In this document: positions 1-9,124 of the stretch, one piece after another
How the letters are laid out: every line of letters begins with the position of its first letter
How positions within the stretch are numbered: position 1 is the stretch's first letter
Source of the DNA: Alicyclobacillaceae bacterium I2511
Lineage (GTDB): Bacteria > Bacillota > Bacilli > Alicyclobacillales > Alicyclobacillaceae
Reading direction: 5' to 3'
Assembly: GCA_003584005.1 (NCBI GenBank)
Contig: QXHL01000005.1
Location: 45,901-109,900 of the forward strand
DNA length: 64,000 nucleotides
The notes under the pieces: generated by a model
What the model saw: the letters and a program-made list of their open reading frames with translations, nothing else
What the model was told of the DNA's origin: nothing
Databases searched by the model: none
Position numbers and translations under genes: made by a program

Positions 1-1182
1 AGCACAGAGGATGAGGTTCGTCGCATTGTGTTACCAGTGGAAGCGCAGCCCCATCAGATGATTTATCACACTGTCTTAGAGTCTAGCGCTGTAGAGCAGG
101 TTTTGCGGCAAGTTTATGAGATTCTCCCAGAAGCATCGGGGAAACAAGATACCTTGCAAACGCTGCGGGATGCTTTTGTATCTGGGATGTCGATGGCAGA
201 CTGGTTTGCAAAAATTCTCCTTAGCATCCTCGGAGAACAGGGAATTATTTTGTTTGATCCCTGTCTGCCAGAGCTACGGGAGCTGACTTTGCCGGTATGG
301 GAGCAAGTTTTACTGCGCCGTTCGGAGATACAGGTGCAGTTAGATGAAGCCTATGGACAGGTGCAAAGTGTGGGTATTCACCCTGAAGTGGTGCGGGACA
401 GACAGCATTCAACCCTGTTTTACGTGCAAGAGGGCCGGCGCTATGTGTTGGAATACAAGGATGAAGCAAGCTTGCAGGCGAGGGTGCTGGGAACGCAGCT
501 AACGACGGCCGAGTGGGTGAAATTAGCGGAGCGTCGACCCCAGTCCTTCAGCGCAAACGTGCTGTTGCGGCCTCTGGTGCAAGACTACTTGTTGCCCACG
601 GTGGCCTATGTGGGAGGTCCCTCGGAAGTCGCCTATTACCCCCTTTCCGCCGGGGTTTTTCATGCGCTGGAGCGTAGATTGCCGCCAGTGGTGTTACGGG
701 ATCGCGTGGTGGTTATTCCTCCTTCGGTGCGCAGACATATGGAAAAGTGGGGTGTGGAAGGCAACCTTTCGGCCGTACATGAGGCTTTGCACAAGACTTT
801 GCAAAACTCAGGGGGCCAAGAGTTGGACCAACGGTTTTCAGAGTATATGATGAACCTGTCGTCGCAGTGGCGTCATTGGGCCGAGCAGTTTGAAAGTTTG
901 GGTCCCCAAATCCATGACCTAGCAGAGGCACAAATTTCCCGTGAGTTAGCAGGGATTCGCAGGCTCCGGCAAAAAACTTATCACATTTTAGAAACCAATA
1001 ATGTAACTCAAGTACGACAGTTACGGCACATTGAGCACTGGCTGTGGATGGATGGACACGCCCAAGAACGGCGTTTGTCGCCGCTAAACCTGTGGACCCG
1101 GTTTGGTATGGAGTGGCTGCAGCAGCTTCCATTTTGGGGGGATATGCAATCCCCCCTGGGCGTGTATCAGGTGGACTTGTAG
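1..1182 (+). CDS. bshC: BshC, putative cysteine-adding enzyme of bacillithiol synthesis (5' end missing)
   Basis: C-terminal 393 codons of a BshC-type protein; the frame is open from base 1, so the start lies outside the window (family length is near 540 residues). BshC is thought to add cysteine to glucosaminyl-malate, the last step in making bacillithiol. The sequence shows the family signature GGPSEVAYY near base 616 and a basic, coiled-coil-like C-terminal helix (about bases 930-1060). As in Bacillus, it lies directly upstream of mraZ and is separated from it by an intrinsic terminator. The identification rests on motif and context. Confidence 0.88.
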   Translation, partial: STEDEVRRIVLPVEAQPHQMIYHTVLESSAVEQVLRQVYEILPEASGKQDTLQTLRDAFVSGMSMADWFAKILLSILGEQGIILFDPCLPELRELTLPVWEQVLLRRSEIQVQLDEAYGQVQSVGIHPEVVRDRQHSTLFYVQEGRRYVLEYKDEASLQARVLGTQLTTAEWVKLAERRPQSFSANVLLRPLVQDYLLPTVAYVGGPSEVAYYPLSAGVFHALERRLPPVVLRDRVVVIPPSVRRHMEKWGVEGNLSAVHEALHKTLQNSGGQELDQRFSEYMMNLSSQWRHWAEQFESLGPQIHDLAEAQISRELAGIRRLRQKTYHILETNNVTQVRQLRHIEHWLWMDGHAQERRLSPLNLWTRFGMEWLQQLPFWGDMQSPLGVYQVDL

Positions 1183-1224
1183 GGGCTGAATTGAGCCCCT
1201 TATTAAGGACAATTTGTAAAAGAC

Positions 1225-1253
1225 AAGAGGTCTGTGCGAGACCTCTTTTTTTT
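1225..1253 (+). terminator. Intrinsic terminator after bshC
   Basis: A perfect 9-bp stem (1225-1233 with 1239-1247) and a 5-nt loop run directly into a run of T. It separates bshC from the mraZ promoter region. Confidence 0.9.
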
Positions 1254-1334
1254 GCCATAAATTCAGGATAGAAAGCAGAAAAATTTCATTTTAATGCAGG
1301 AATCTCTGCGCAGGGGAGAGAACTCATAAATAAG

Positions 1335-1369
1335 TGGGGAATAGTGGAGCAAAGTGGAATGACTTGGAG
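1335..1369 (+). promoter_or_regulatory. MraZ operator: four direct TGGRR repeats at 10-bp spacing
   Basis: TGGGG, TGGAG, TGGAA and TGGAG start at 1335, 1345, 1355 and 1365, each five bases apart, 18 to 52 bases before the mraZ start. Known MraZ sites are TGGG-like direct repeats separated by five bases upstream of mraZ, so this is very probably the autoregulatory operator of the dcw operon. No convincing -35/-10 pair was found next to it. Confidence 0.85.
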
Positions 1370-1386
1370 TACAGGCGGTGGGGCAT

Positions 1387-1818
1387 TTGTTCATGGGTGA
1401 GTTTCAACACACCCTAGACGAAAAGGGTCGAATGATTATGCCGGTTAAATTTCGTGATGGACTTGGCGGCTCATTCATTATGACTCGGGGCTTAGACCAC
1501 TGCGTGTTTGTATATTCAAGGGGAGAGTGGGACAGTCTAGCGGCCAAGTTAAAAGCCCTGCCCATGACTCGAGCCGATGCACGATCGTTTGTAAGATTTT
1601 TCTTTTCCGGTGCGGCAGAGTGCGAATTAGATAAGCAAGGCCGTGTGCTTGTACCGACAACCCTGCGAGAGTATGGGCAACTTCAACGCGATGTCATTGT
1701 TCTAGGCGTCTCAAATCGAATCGAAATTTGGGATGAAAAAGAGTGGCAGCAATATGCCTCGGGGGCCGCGAATTCATTTGCGGCAATCGCGGAAAAATTG
1801 GTGGACCTTGAGTTTTAA
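1387..1818 (+). CDS. mraZ: MraZ, transcriptional regulator of the dcw cluster
   Basis: 143 residues, the usual family size. MraZ is an AbrB-fold DNA-binding protein with two SpoVT/AbrB-like halves that forms rings and represses its own operon. The start is taken as TTG 1387: it gives the family N-terminus (MFMGE followed by HTLDEKGR) and has AGGCGG at 1373-1378, 8 nt upstream. A GTG at 1378 is in frame but has no SD. The second half carries the repeated D-x-x-GR-x-x-xP motif (DKQGRVLVP). It is the first gene of the cluster and lies just downstream of four TGGRR repeats. Confidence 0.95.
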   Translation: MFMGEFQHTLDEKGRMIMPVKFRDGLGGSFIMTRGLDHCVFVYSRGEWDSLAAKLKALPMTRADARSFVRFFFSGAAECELDKQGRVLVPTTLREYGQLQRDVIVLGVSNRIEIWDEKEWQQYASGAANSFAAIAEKLVDLEF

Positions 1819-1846
1819 GGCATCCCGCAAAGGCAGGCGTAAATGG

Positions 1847-2800
1847 TTGCAGGAATTTGCTCACGAGACTGTACTCTTTACGGAAACCCTTATGATGTTG
1901 CAAGCCCGGCCAGGGGGAAGATATGTGGATTGCACCTTAGGAGGGGGGGGCCATACGGCGGGTTTATTACATAAATCCGGGCCGGATGGGACTGTTTTGG
2001 CCATAGACCAGGACCCAATGGCCTTGGCGTTTGTGCGTGAGCAACTGGTGGAGTTTCCAGAACGCTTGGTGCTGGTGCAGGGAAACTTTCGCAACGTCCG
2101 CGAGATTGCTCAAGCTCACGGTTTTGCGGGTGTGGATGGCGTGGTATTTGACTTGGGAGTTTCTTCACCGCAGTTTGACCTGGCCCAGCGGGGATTTAGC
2201 TACCGACTTGCCGGCCCGTTGGACATGCGAATGGATCCGCAGCAATCTCTCACGGCGGCTGACCTTATTAATACAGCGACTGAACAAGAACTAATACGAA
2301 TTTTTTTTGAATACGGTGAAGAACGTTTTGCAAGGGCCATTGCCAGAGTTATTGTGCGGACTCGGACTGTGCATCCCATCCAGGGGACGGTTGAACTGGC
2401 CGACTTAGTGAAATCAGCAATTCCGGCTGCGGCTCGGCGTAGCGGACCCCATCCCGCAAGGCGAATTTTCCAGGCCCTGCGTATCGCAGTGAATGATGAA
2501 CTAGGGTCCCTCAAGGCGGGACTAGCGGGTGCTTTTGAATTGCTTCGACCCGGTGGACGCTTAGCGGTTATTAGCTTTCAATCTTTGGAAGACCGGATTG
2601 TCAAGCAAGCGATGGCCCAGTGGGCTAGAGGATGCGTTTGCCCGCCGGAGTTCCCCATCTGCGTGTGTGGGAAAAAGCCCTTAGGTGTGGGGGTGACGCA
2701 CAGACCTGTGCAGCCAAGCAGCGTTGAATTGGAACACAATTCGCGTTCTCGTTCGGCCAAACTACGGGTGATTGAACGTTTGGAAGAATCGTTAGTCTAG
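1847..2800 (+). CDS. rsmH: 16S rRNA (cytosine-N4)-methyltransferase RsmH (MraW)
   Basis: 317 residues. RsmH methylates N4 of C1402 in the decoding centre of 16S rRNA using S-adenosylmethionine. The SAM-binding signature YVDCTLGGGGHT is near the N-terminus; FDLGVSSPQFD and the late block VISFQSLEDRIVK are also family motifs. The frame opens inside mraZ (1733), but TTG 1847 has AGGCAGG 9 nt upstream and gives a typical N-terminus (EFAHETVL). It follows mraZ by 28 bases as the second gene of the operon. Confidence 0.95.
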   Translation: MQEFAHETVLFTETLMMLQARPGGRYVDCTLGGGGHTAGLLHKSGPDGTVLAIDQDPMALAFVREQLVEFPERLVLVQGNFRNVREIAQAHGFAGVDGVVFDLGVSSPQFDLAQRGFSYRLAGPLDMRMDPQQSLTAADLINTATEQELIRIFFEYGEERFARAIARVIVRTRTVHPIQGTVELADLVKSAIPAAARRSGPHPARRIFQALRIAVNDELGSLKAGLAGAFELLRPGGRLAVISFQSLEDRIVKQAMAQWARGCVCPPEFPICVCGKKPLGVGVTHRPVQPSSVELEHNSRSRSAKLRVIERLEESLV

Positions 2801-2863
2801 AGGAATCGTTACTCTAATTGAAGTTATCATGATTATAAATTTTACTTTGGAGGTGGTTGTTGT

Positions 2864-3241
2864 ATGTTGGCCATCAACAACGCGCAAGTGAATCATAACG
2901 AACTTTCTCAGCCCCAGTTGCCAGAACATAATCCAGTTCGCAAACATGTGTCGAGTCACTACTGGTCATGGCCCAACCGTTTGTCGATGGCTGGCTGTAT
3001 TATGGGTAGTGCTGCGGTCCTGTGGTTTCTGGCCATGCAAAACGCCCGCATCGACGCAACAAATTATCAAATTGATCGTTTACAGTCGCAAGTTCGACAT
3101 CAGGTAGCAGAAAATGCATCGTTGTCTACGACGGTGGACGAGTTAAAGCAACCATCGCGTATCCTGGCCATTGCACTAGGGAAACTTCATATGAAGTACA
3201 CCACGCCCGTGCAAGTCCCCATTTCCTCTCAACAACCTTAG
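2864..3241 (+). CDS. ftsL: FtsL, divisome bitopic membrane protein
   Basis: 125 residues: a short cytoplasmic N-terminus, one membrane segment (about residues 43-62), and a heptad-like extracytoplasmic helix (IDRLQSQVRHQVAENASL). This matches FtsL, which pairs with DivIC and DivIB at the septum and links to PBP2B. Sequence identity in this family is low, so the call rests on topology, size and position between rsmH and the first penicillin-binding protein. Strong SD GGAGGTGG at 2849-2856. Confidence 0.85.
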   Translation: MLAINNAQVNHNELSQPQLPEHNPVRKHVSSHYWSWPNRLSMAGCIMGSAAVLWFLAMQNARIDATNYQIDRLQSQVRHQVAENASLSTTVDELKQPSRILAIALGKLHMKYTTPVQVPISSQQP

Positions 3242-3307
3242 GGAAAACTGGACGCAAAAAAGATATTTTACGAATGGGATATTTTTTACACGAGGGAGTG
3301 ATACTGT

Positions 3308-5449
3308 GTGAGATTGAATCGGCTGCGGCAAAGCAGACATCGTGGCCGGATAATCTTGCTCCAAGGTGTCGTGGTGCTGGTTTTGTTAGGCGTAATTGTT
3401 CGCATCCGTTACATACAGAGTGTTTTTGGTCCCATGTTAGAATCTGATGCCGCTAAAGTTCAGCAGGTAACACAGAACGTTCTTGCACCACGGGGCGAAA
3501 TTTTAGATCGCAATGGTCACCCTTTGGCCTATGATGTACCGGCCTACATGTTTGATATAAGAACTGGATCCTTTTCTAATATTGTTTCACTGTCTGGGCA
3601 TCTAGCCCCTATTTTACAGTCCTCAGAGAGTCAGGTACTGGCCGTGTTGCGGCGCAGCAATCACTGGGTACAGTGGCCGATGCCCATATTAGCGACTCAA
3701 AAGGATAAAATTGTTCAGTTAGCGGGGACCACCCATGCACAGGATATTACCTTCACGCCTACAGAAGAGCGTATTTATCCAGATGGCAACTTGGCTTCCA
3801 ACACGATTGGATATGTGGACCATGGGAGTGTCGGACAAGCTGGACTGGAGGAACAATACAACACTCAGTTGGCCGGACACAATGGTAAAATCACTTACAC
3901 GCAGGATGTGTGGGGATTTCCTATCCAGGATACTTTGCATACCTTGGTGGCCGCACAGCCTGGATTGAATGTACAGACAACCTTAGACCGAACAATTCAA
4001 GGCTTTGTAGAGAACCAGATGAATCAATTGGCGCAAAAGTATCAACCCGTCCATGCGGCTATCATCGTAACCAATCCACAGACCGGGGCCGTGCTGGGAA
4101 TGTCCAGCTATCCCAATTTCAATCCCAATCAGTATTGGCTGGCTTCGGAGACTGCGTTATCCACAAATTGGGCTGTGAATGCACGTTTTGAACCGGGATC
4201 GACTTTTAAAGTTTTAACCTTAGCGGCGGCACTTGCGTCGCAAAAAATTTCTCTCAGCCAAACCTTTGATTCGAGCAAATTTCAAATTGATGGGCAGACC
4301 ATTTTAAACTGGAACTATGTGGGTTGGGGCCAAATCAGTTTCCGACGGGCGATGGAGTATTCCAGTAATGTGGGTTTTGCAATTATGGCAGAAAAATTGG
4401 GCTGGCCGACTTTGCTCCATTACATGAATATTTTTGGATTCTTGCAACCCACGGGGATTGGCTTACCGGGTGAGGCCAATTCTCTTATTTTCCCGCCTAG
4501 TTTACAGGGACCTGTACAGTTGGCGACTTCTGGGTTTGGCCAAGGGATTGCTGTGACCCCGTTGCAACAAATGCAAGCTACTGCGGCGATTGCTAATGGA
4601 GGCAAACTGATTCAACCGCGAATTGTGCGGGCCTTGATTAACCCGACAACGGGGAAGGTTGTAGAATCATTTCCACCAAAAATCATCAATCCACAGGTTG
4701 TGCCCCCGGAAGTGGCGAGTGAGGTCAGCAATACTATGGCCCTCGATGTAAGTAAGGGGATTGATACGGCAGGAGCTGTACCTGGTTATACAGTCGCAGG
4801 AAAGACAGGCACAGCACAAGTGGTAAATCCACAAACTGGACAGTATTATGCGCACCGCTATATTGTCTCCTTTATTGGCTATGCACCCGTTCAAAACCCG
4901 CAATTTGAGGTGTACGTTACAGTGTATTGGCCTAAAACAGCTGCTGGACAGCAGTGGGGCAGTACGGTGTCGGCTCCTGCGGCCAGCAATATCCTGCGGG
5001 AATGTTTGGAGTATGCTCACATCCCTCCCGACCAAACCTCTGTTTCTTCAACACAGTCTACGTCACGGCCTGCAGGGGTGAAGTACGTGGATACACCTAG
5101 TTTGCGGGGACTGTCTGTGGCTCAGGTCAAGGGAAGCCTAAAACAGTTGGGATTGACGGGGGTCGACATTGCACAAGCTCAAGGAACGGTTCAGCGCCAG
5201 TGGCCATCGCCGGGAGTGCAAGTGCCCGTAGGTTCCAAAATGTTTTTTTGGGCCCCTGGTGGTTCAGGAAAATCACTTTTAATGCCCAACTTGACGGGTG
5301 TCGCCATGCGTGATGTGGCTAATATGTTGGCCACCTTGGGGCTGCAGTTTTCAGGCAGTGGTGAGGGTTATGCCACTAGCCAATCCATTCCAGCCGGACA
5401 ACAAGTTCGTCCTGGAATGCTGGTAAAGGTACAATTCAAAGCACCTTAG
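3308..5449 (+). CDS. pbpB: Penicillin-binding protein 2B, division transpeptidase with two PASTA domains
   Basis: 713 residues, close to B. subtilis PbpB. It crosslinks septal peptidoglycan. One N-terminal membrane anchor (residues 15-33) is followed by the PBP dimerisation domain and the transpeptidase domain: acylated serine in STFK (Ser298), SSN near 352-354, KTG at 499-501. Two PASTA repeats follow (about 585-713). The start is GTG 3308 with GAGGGAG 9 nt upstream. It is the first of two tandem class B PBPs; its position directly after ftsL marks it as the division enzyme rather than the sporulation one. Confidence 0.93.
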   Translation: MRLNRLRQSRHRGRIILLQGVVVLVLLGVIVRIRYIQSVFGPMLESDAAKVQQVTQNVLAPRGEILDRNGHPLAYDVPAYMFDIRTGSFSNIVSLSGHLAPILQSSESQVLAVLRRSNHWVQWPMPILATQKDKIVQLAGTTHAQDITFTPTEERIYPDGNLASNTIGYVDHGSVGQAGLEEQYNTQLAGHNGKITYTQDVWGFPIQDTLHTLVAAQPGLNVQTTLDRTIQGFVENQMNQLAQKYQPVHAAIIVTNPQTGAVLGMSSYPNFNPNQYWLASETALSTNWAVNARFEPGSTFKVLTLAAALASQKISLSQTFDSSKFQIDGQTILNWNYVGWGQISFRRAMEYSSNVGFAIMAEKLGWPTLLHYMNIFGFLQPTGIGLPGEANSLIFPPSLQGPVQLATSGFGQGIAVTPLQQMQATAAIANGGKLIQPRIVRALINPTTGKVVESFPPKIINPQVVPPEVASEVSNTMALDVSKGIDTAGAVPGYTVAGKTGTAQVVNPQTGQYYAHRYIVSFIGYAPVQNPQFEVYVTVYWPKTAAGQQWGSTVSAPAASNILRECLEYAHIPPDQTSVSSTQSTSRPAGVKYVDTPSLRGLSVAQVKGSLKQLGLTGVDIAQAQGTVQRQWPSPGVQVPVGSKMFFWAPGGSGKSLLMPNLTGVAMRDVANMLATLGLQFSGSGEGYATSQSIPAGQQVRPGMLVKVQFKAP

Positions 5450-5529
5450 TTATATCACTAACTAGGTCGGTCTACACCAGAGATTGTCCGCATAGAGATT
5501 AGCGAGACAAGGGTGTGGAGGCGAGGTGT

Positions 5530-7500
5530 GTGCAGGTAACATCGCGAGTCATCCGGCGTCGCATCATGACTCTGTTTTTGTTGCTGCTGGCCGCCGTAGG
5601 CGGGTTAATTGGCCGCTTAGCCTATATTCAGGTGGGGCAAACGCAGTGGTTGAGTGGACGGGCCCACAATTTATGGAGCAGGAGCATCCCAGTACAAGGG
5701 GTGCGTGGAACGATTTCTGATGACCACGGCCTGCCCCTGGTGTACACTGCGACGGCACCTTCTGTTTTATCTGTGCCGGCGCAAGTGACGAATAAGTCCA
5801 GCACGGCAACGAAATTGTCAAATGTGCTGCACATGTCGGCAGAAAAAATTTTGCAGACCTTACAACAACATAAAGCTATGGTGTGGATTTCACCGGGTGG
5901 AAGGCGCATCACGGACACCCAGGCGGAGGCGGTGCGGGCTTTACATCTGCCGGGTATCTATATTACCGAGGAGGGAAAACGAACTTATCCAGAGGGGTCT
6001 CTGGCGTCCCAGGTCTTGGGCATCACAGGGGCAGACAATCAAGGCATTACAGGCATTGAAAAACAGTACAATTCTGTTCTCTCTGGCCAACCTGGGTATA
6101 TTGAGTTTTATGCCAATGCCAAGGGCCAGCGCATGCCGGGAACGGGGGAGCAGTATATACCACCTGTCAATGGAGACAACATTCAATTAACAATCAACAC
6201 ACAAATACAGCAGTTTGTGGAACGGGAAATTGAACAATCCGTGGCGGAGTATCACCCTAACAGCGTGACTGCAATTGTTGCGAATCCAAAAACAGGGGCC
6301 ATTTTAGCGATGGCTAATTATCCTACCTTCAATCCGGCCCACTGGCGGGACTATCCGCCTAACACATACAATCAAAATCTCGCTATATGGCAAACCTTTG
6401 AGCCTGGATCTACTTTTAAGGTGGTCACTTTATCAGCTGCTTTGCAGGAGAACAAGGTGAACTTAGCCGATAAGTTTTTTGACCCGGGTTACTATGAGGT
6501 GGCGGGACACAGAATTCGTTGTTGGAAGGCAGGGGGGCATGGATCTGAATCATTTCTAAACGTAGTAGAAAACTCTTGTAACCCTGGATTTGTTGCTTTA
6601 GGTGAAAGACTGGGGAAACAAACTCTTTTTGGATATATTAAAAAATTTGGTTTTGGTACTAAGACAGGCGTTGATTTACCAGGGGAAGGAAACGGAATTT
6701 TATTCAAGCTAAGTCAAGTGGGGCCTTTGGAACTGGCAACCACCTCCTTTGGTCAGGGTGTTTCGGTAACACCCATCCAACAGGTAATGGCCATGTCGGC
6801 CATTGCAAACGGTGGGTTGCTGATGAAGCCCTATCTTATGGATAAGGAAACAAATCCAGTGACTGGACAGGTGGTGCGACAAACCCAGCCCACTGTGGTG
6901 CGAAGAGTGATTTCTACGCAAACTTCGGCCTTGGTGCGACAGACGCTGGAGAGTGTTGTGGCCAATGGCAGTGGCCGCTCAGCTTACGTGGATGGGTATC
7001 GTGTGGCGGGGAAAACGGGGACCGCACAGGTGGCGGAAAATGGGCACTATACCAGTGGACACTATATTGTATCCTTCATGGGAATGGCTCCTGCCAGTGA
7101 TCCACGTCTGGTGGCCTATCTTGCCATCGACTATCCTCGCCCGCAAAATGGTGTGGTGTTTGGCGGTGTGATTGTGGCGCCTATTGTGGGCCGTATTCTC
7201 GGCGACAGTCTGCAGTATTTGCAGGTTCCAAAAAGTACCCAAGGGCTTTCAAAAAAATTCCGGTACGGTGATATTCCCTTGTACACCATGCCGAGTTTTG
7301 TGGGATTGACTGTGGGCGATGCGCAGCGGACGGCGATTGAGAGCAGCGCTCAAATTCATACGGAGGTGGTGGGGCAAGGCAAGTACGTCATCGCCCAAGC
7401 ACCTGCGCCTGGGACTAAAGTTGCTTATGGGCAAACCATCCGGCTGTATTTGGGTGGACAGATGCCGCAGCGCCCAGCGGTGCCTCCGCCCGTGCATTAA
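5530..7500 (+). CDS. spoVD: SpoVD, sporulation class B penicillin-binding protein
   Basis: 656 residues from GTG 5530, which has GGAGG 8 nt upstream; an in-frame GTG at 5515 lacks an SD. SpoVD is the transpeptidase for spore cortex made with SpoVE. It has an N-terminal membrane segment, the dimerisation domain, the active-site serine in STFK (Ser294), SCN as the SxN motif, KTG followed by TAQ, and one C-terminal PASTA repeat, then a proline-rich tail. A single PASTA repeat and second position after pbpB match B. subtilis. A role in vegetative growth cannot be excluded from sequence. Confidence 0.9.
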   Translation: MQVTSRVIRRRIMTLFLLLLAAVGGLIGRLAYIQVGQTQWLSGRAHNLWSRSIPVQGVRGTISDDHGLPLVYTATAPSVLSVPAQVTNKSSTATKLSNVLHMSAEKILQTLQQHKAMVWISPGGRRITDTQAEAVRALHLPGIYITEEGKRTYPEGSLASQVLGITGADNQGITGIEKQYNSVLSGQPGYIEFYANAKGQRMPGTGEQYIPPVNGDNIQLTINTQIQQFVEREIEQSVAEYHPNSVTAIVANPKTGAILAMANYPTFNPAHWRDYPPNTYNQNLAIWQTFEPGSTFKVVTLSAALQENKVNLADKFFDPGYYEVAGHRIRCWKAGGHGSESFLNVVENSCNPGFVALGERLGKQTLFGYIKKFGFGTKTGVDLPGEGNGILFKLSQVGPLELATTSFGQGVSVTPIQQVMAMSAIANGGLLMKPYLMDKETNPVTGQVVRQTQPTVVRRVISTQTSALVRQTLESVVANGSGRSAYVDGYRVAGKTGTAQVAENGHYTSGHYIVSFMGMAPASDPRLVAYLAIDYPRPQNGVVFGGVIVAPIVGRILGDSLQYLQVPKSTQGLSKKFRYGDIPLYTMPSFVGLTVGDAQRTAIESSAQIHTEVVGQGKYVIAQAPAPGTKVAYGQTIRLYLGGQMPQRPAVPPPVH

Positions 7501-7625
7501 ATTGACTTTAGCATGAAAAACCAATAGATTGACTGTGTGTTTGCCTGTGTCGAGATGTGCAGGTACATCGGTTTGGTTGGACTGTATAGAGAAAAAATTG
7601 TTGGACCCGGTGGGGGGAAGTCATT

Positions 7626-9122
7626 GTGCGGTTAACGGTACTCAGGCGGGCGCTATTGAAAGTTAAAACAAGTGGTTTTGTAGATGTTGAAATTACAAAA
7701 ATTACGAGTGATTCCCGAAGGGCTTGTCCGGGTGCATTGTTTACGGCGATTCGCGGCTATACGGTGGATGGACACGACTTTGTGGACGCGGCTGTTGCCG
7801 CGGGTGCTGTGGCTGTAATGGTGGAGCGGCCGATAGTGGGATTGACGGTGCCGCAGTTGGTTGTACCAGACTGTCGTTTAGCGTCTGCAATTTTGGCGGA
7901 TGTGTTTTACGGACATCCTTCAAACCAGTTACGCATGATTGGGGTCACGGGTACCAATGGTAAAACTACAGTGACACATCTAATTGAACGGGTTTTGACC
8001 AATGCAGGCCACCATGTGGGGCTGTACGGAACCATTGGGAAACGTATTGGGGATGTGACTGAGGAGGTTTTAAACACCACTCCCGAAGCGGTGGACTTGC
8101 AAGGGATTATTCACGAAATGGTAGAACAAGGGTGTACTTATGGTGTCATGGAGGTTTCCTCACACGCTTTGGAACTACGTCGGGTGGCAGGAACTCGCTA
8201 CCATATTGCTGTATTCACAAATTTCACCCAAGATCATCTGGATTTCCACAAAACGATGGATGCCTATTTGGCTGCGAAAGGAAAATTGTTCAGCAGGCTT
8301 GGCAACACCTATGGGGACAATCGGGGGTCCATGTGTTACGCAGTTTTAAATCGGGATGACCCGGCCTACCCGTATCTTCAGGAACAGAGCGTGATGGAGT
8401 GTATCACCTATGGGGTCCATGCGGACAGTGATTTTCGCGCTTCAAATATTTTGGTGCAGGCGGAGGGGACTCGTTTTACTGTGGCCACCCCTGCTGGATT
8501 GTGGCCGATACAGCTGGCATTGACGGGACGCTTCAATGTTTACAATGCCTTAGCTGCCCTTGCAGTAGGATGGTTAGAGGAAATTCCCATGCCACAGGTG
8601 ATTGCCGCATTGCAACAAGTCGCAGGCATTCCAGGCCGCTTGGAGCGAGTGAATGCGGGGCAGCCATTCACAATTCTGGTGGATTATTCTCATACCCCTG
8701 ATAGCCTTGACAACGCCTTGCATACGGTGCGCGAGTTCAGCCGTAATCGTGTAGTTTGCGTCGTTGGGTGCGGTGGGGATCGGGACAAAGGGAAACGCCC
8801 TCAGATGGCAAAAATTGCTTGCGAGCTGTGTGACACTGTGATTTTGACAAGTGACAACCCGCGTACCGAAGCGCCGGAAAGCATTCTGGATGACATGGAA
8901 GCAGGTGTACAGGGGCGTTATGAGAACTATCGGCGACTGACGGATCGACAACAGGCGATTGAGTGGGCCATCCAGCATGCCGCTCCGGACGATGTGTTGT
9001 TGATAGCGGGAAAAGGGCACGAATCTTATCAAATCATTGGTCGTGAGAAACACTATTTTGATGACCGAGAAGTGGCCAAGACGGCTGTGTTCCGTTTCTA
9101 CGGTACAGCAGGGGGAGAGTAA
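7626..9122 (+). CDS. murE: UDP-MurNAc-tripeptide synthetase (meso-DAP adding), MurE
   Basis: 498 residues. MurE adds the third amino acid to UDP-MurNAc-L-Ala-D-Glu in the cytoplasm with ATP. The P-loop is GTNGKT at 109-114. The DNPR motif at 410-413 is the signature of enzymes that use meso-diaminopimelate, so the wall is predicted to be of the DAP type. GTG start with a G-rich SD (GGGGGGAAG) upstream. It follows spoVD after 125 bases and is nearly contiguous with mraY. Confidence 0.95.
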   Translation: MRLTVLRRALLKVKTSGFVDVEITKITSDSRRACPGALFTAIRGYTVDGHDFVDAAVAAGAVAVMVERPIVGLTVPQLVVPDCRLASAILADVFYGHPSNQLRMIGVTGTNGKTTVTHLIERVLTNAGHHVGLYGTIGKRIGDVTEEVLNTTPEAVDLQGIIHEMVEQGCTYGVMEVSSHALELRRVAGTRYHIAVFTNFTQDHLDFHKTMDAYLAAKGKLFSRLGNTYGDNRGSMCYAVLNRDDPAYPYLQEQSVMECITYGVHADSDFRASNILVQAEGTRFTVATPAGLWPIQLALTGRFNVYNALAALAVGWLEEIPMPQVIAALQQVAGIPGRLERVNAGQPFTILVDYSHTPDSLDNALHTVREFSRNRVVCVVGCGGDRDKGKRPQMAKIACELCDTVILTSDNPRTEAPESILDDMEAGVQGRYENYRRLTDRQQAIEWAIQHAAPDDVLLIAGKGHESYQIIGREKHYFDDREVAKTAVFRFYGTAGGE

Positions 9123-9124
9123 CG

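Noticed and set aside
713..1258. 181-codon minus-strand frame across the end of bshC
   Set aside because: It covers the bshC coding strand and the terminator, has no SD and no recognisable domain; a shadow of bshC.
7501..7625. Promoter before murE
   Set aside because: TTGACT and TATAGA are present but wrongly spaced for each other; no confident pair.
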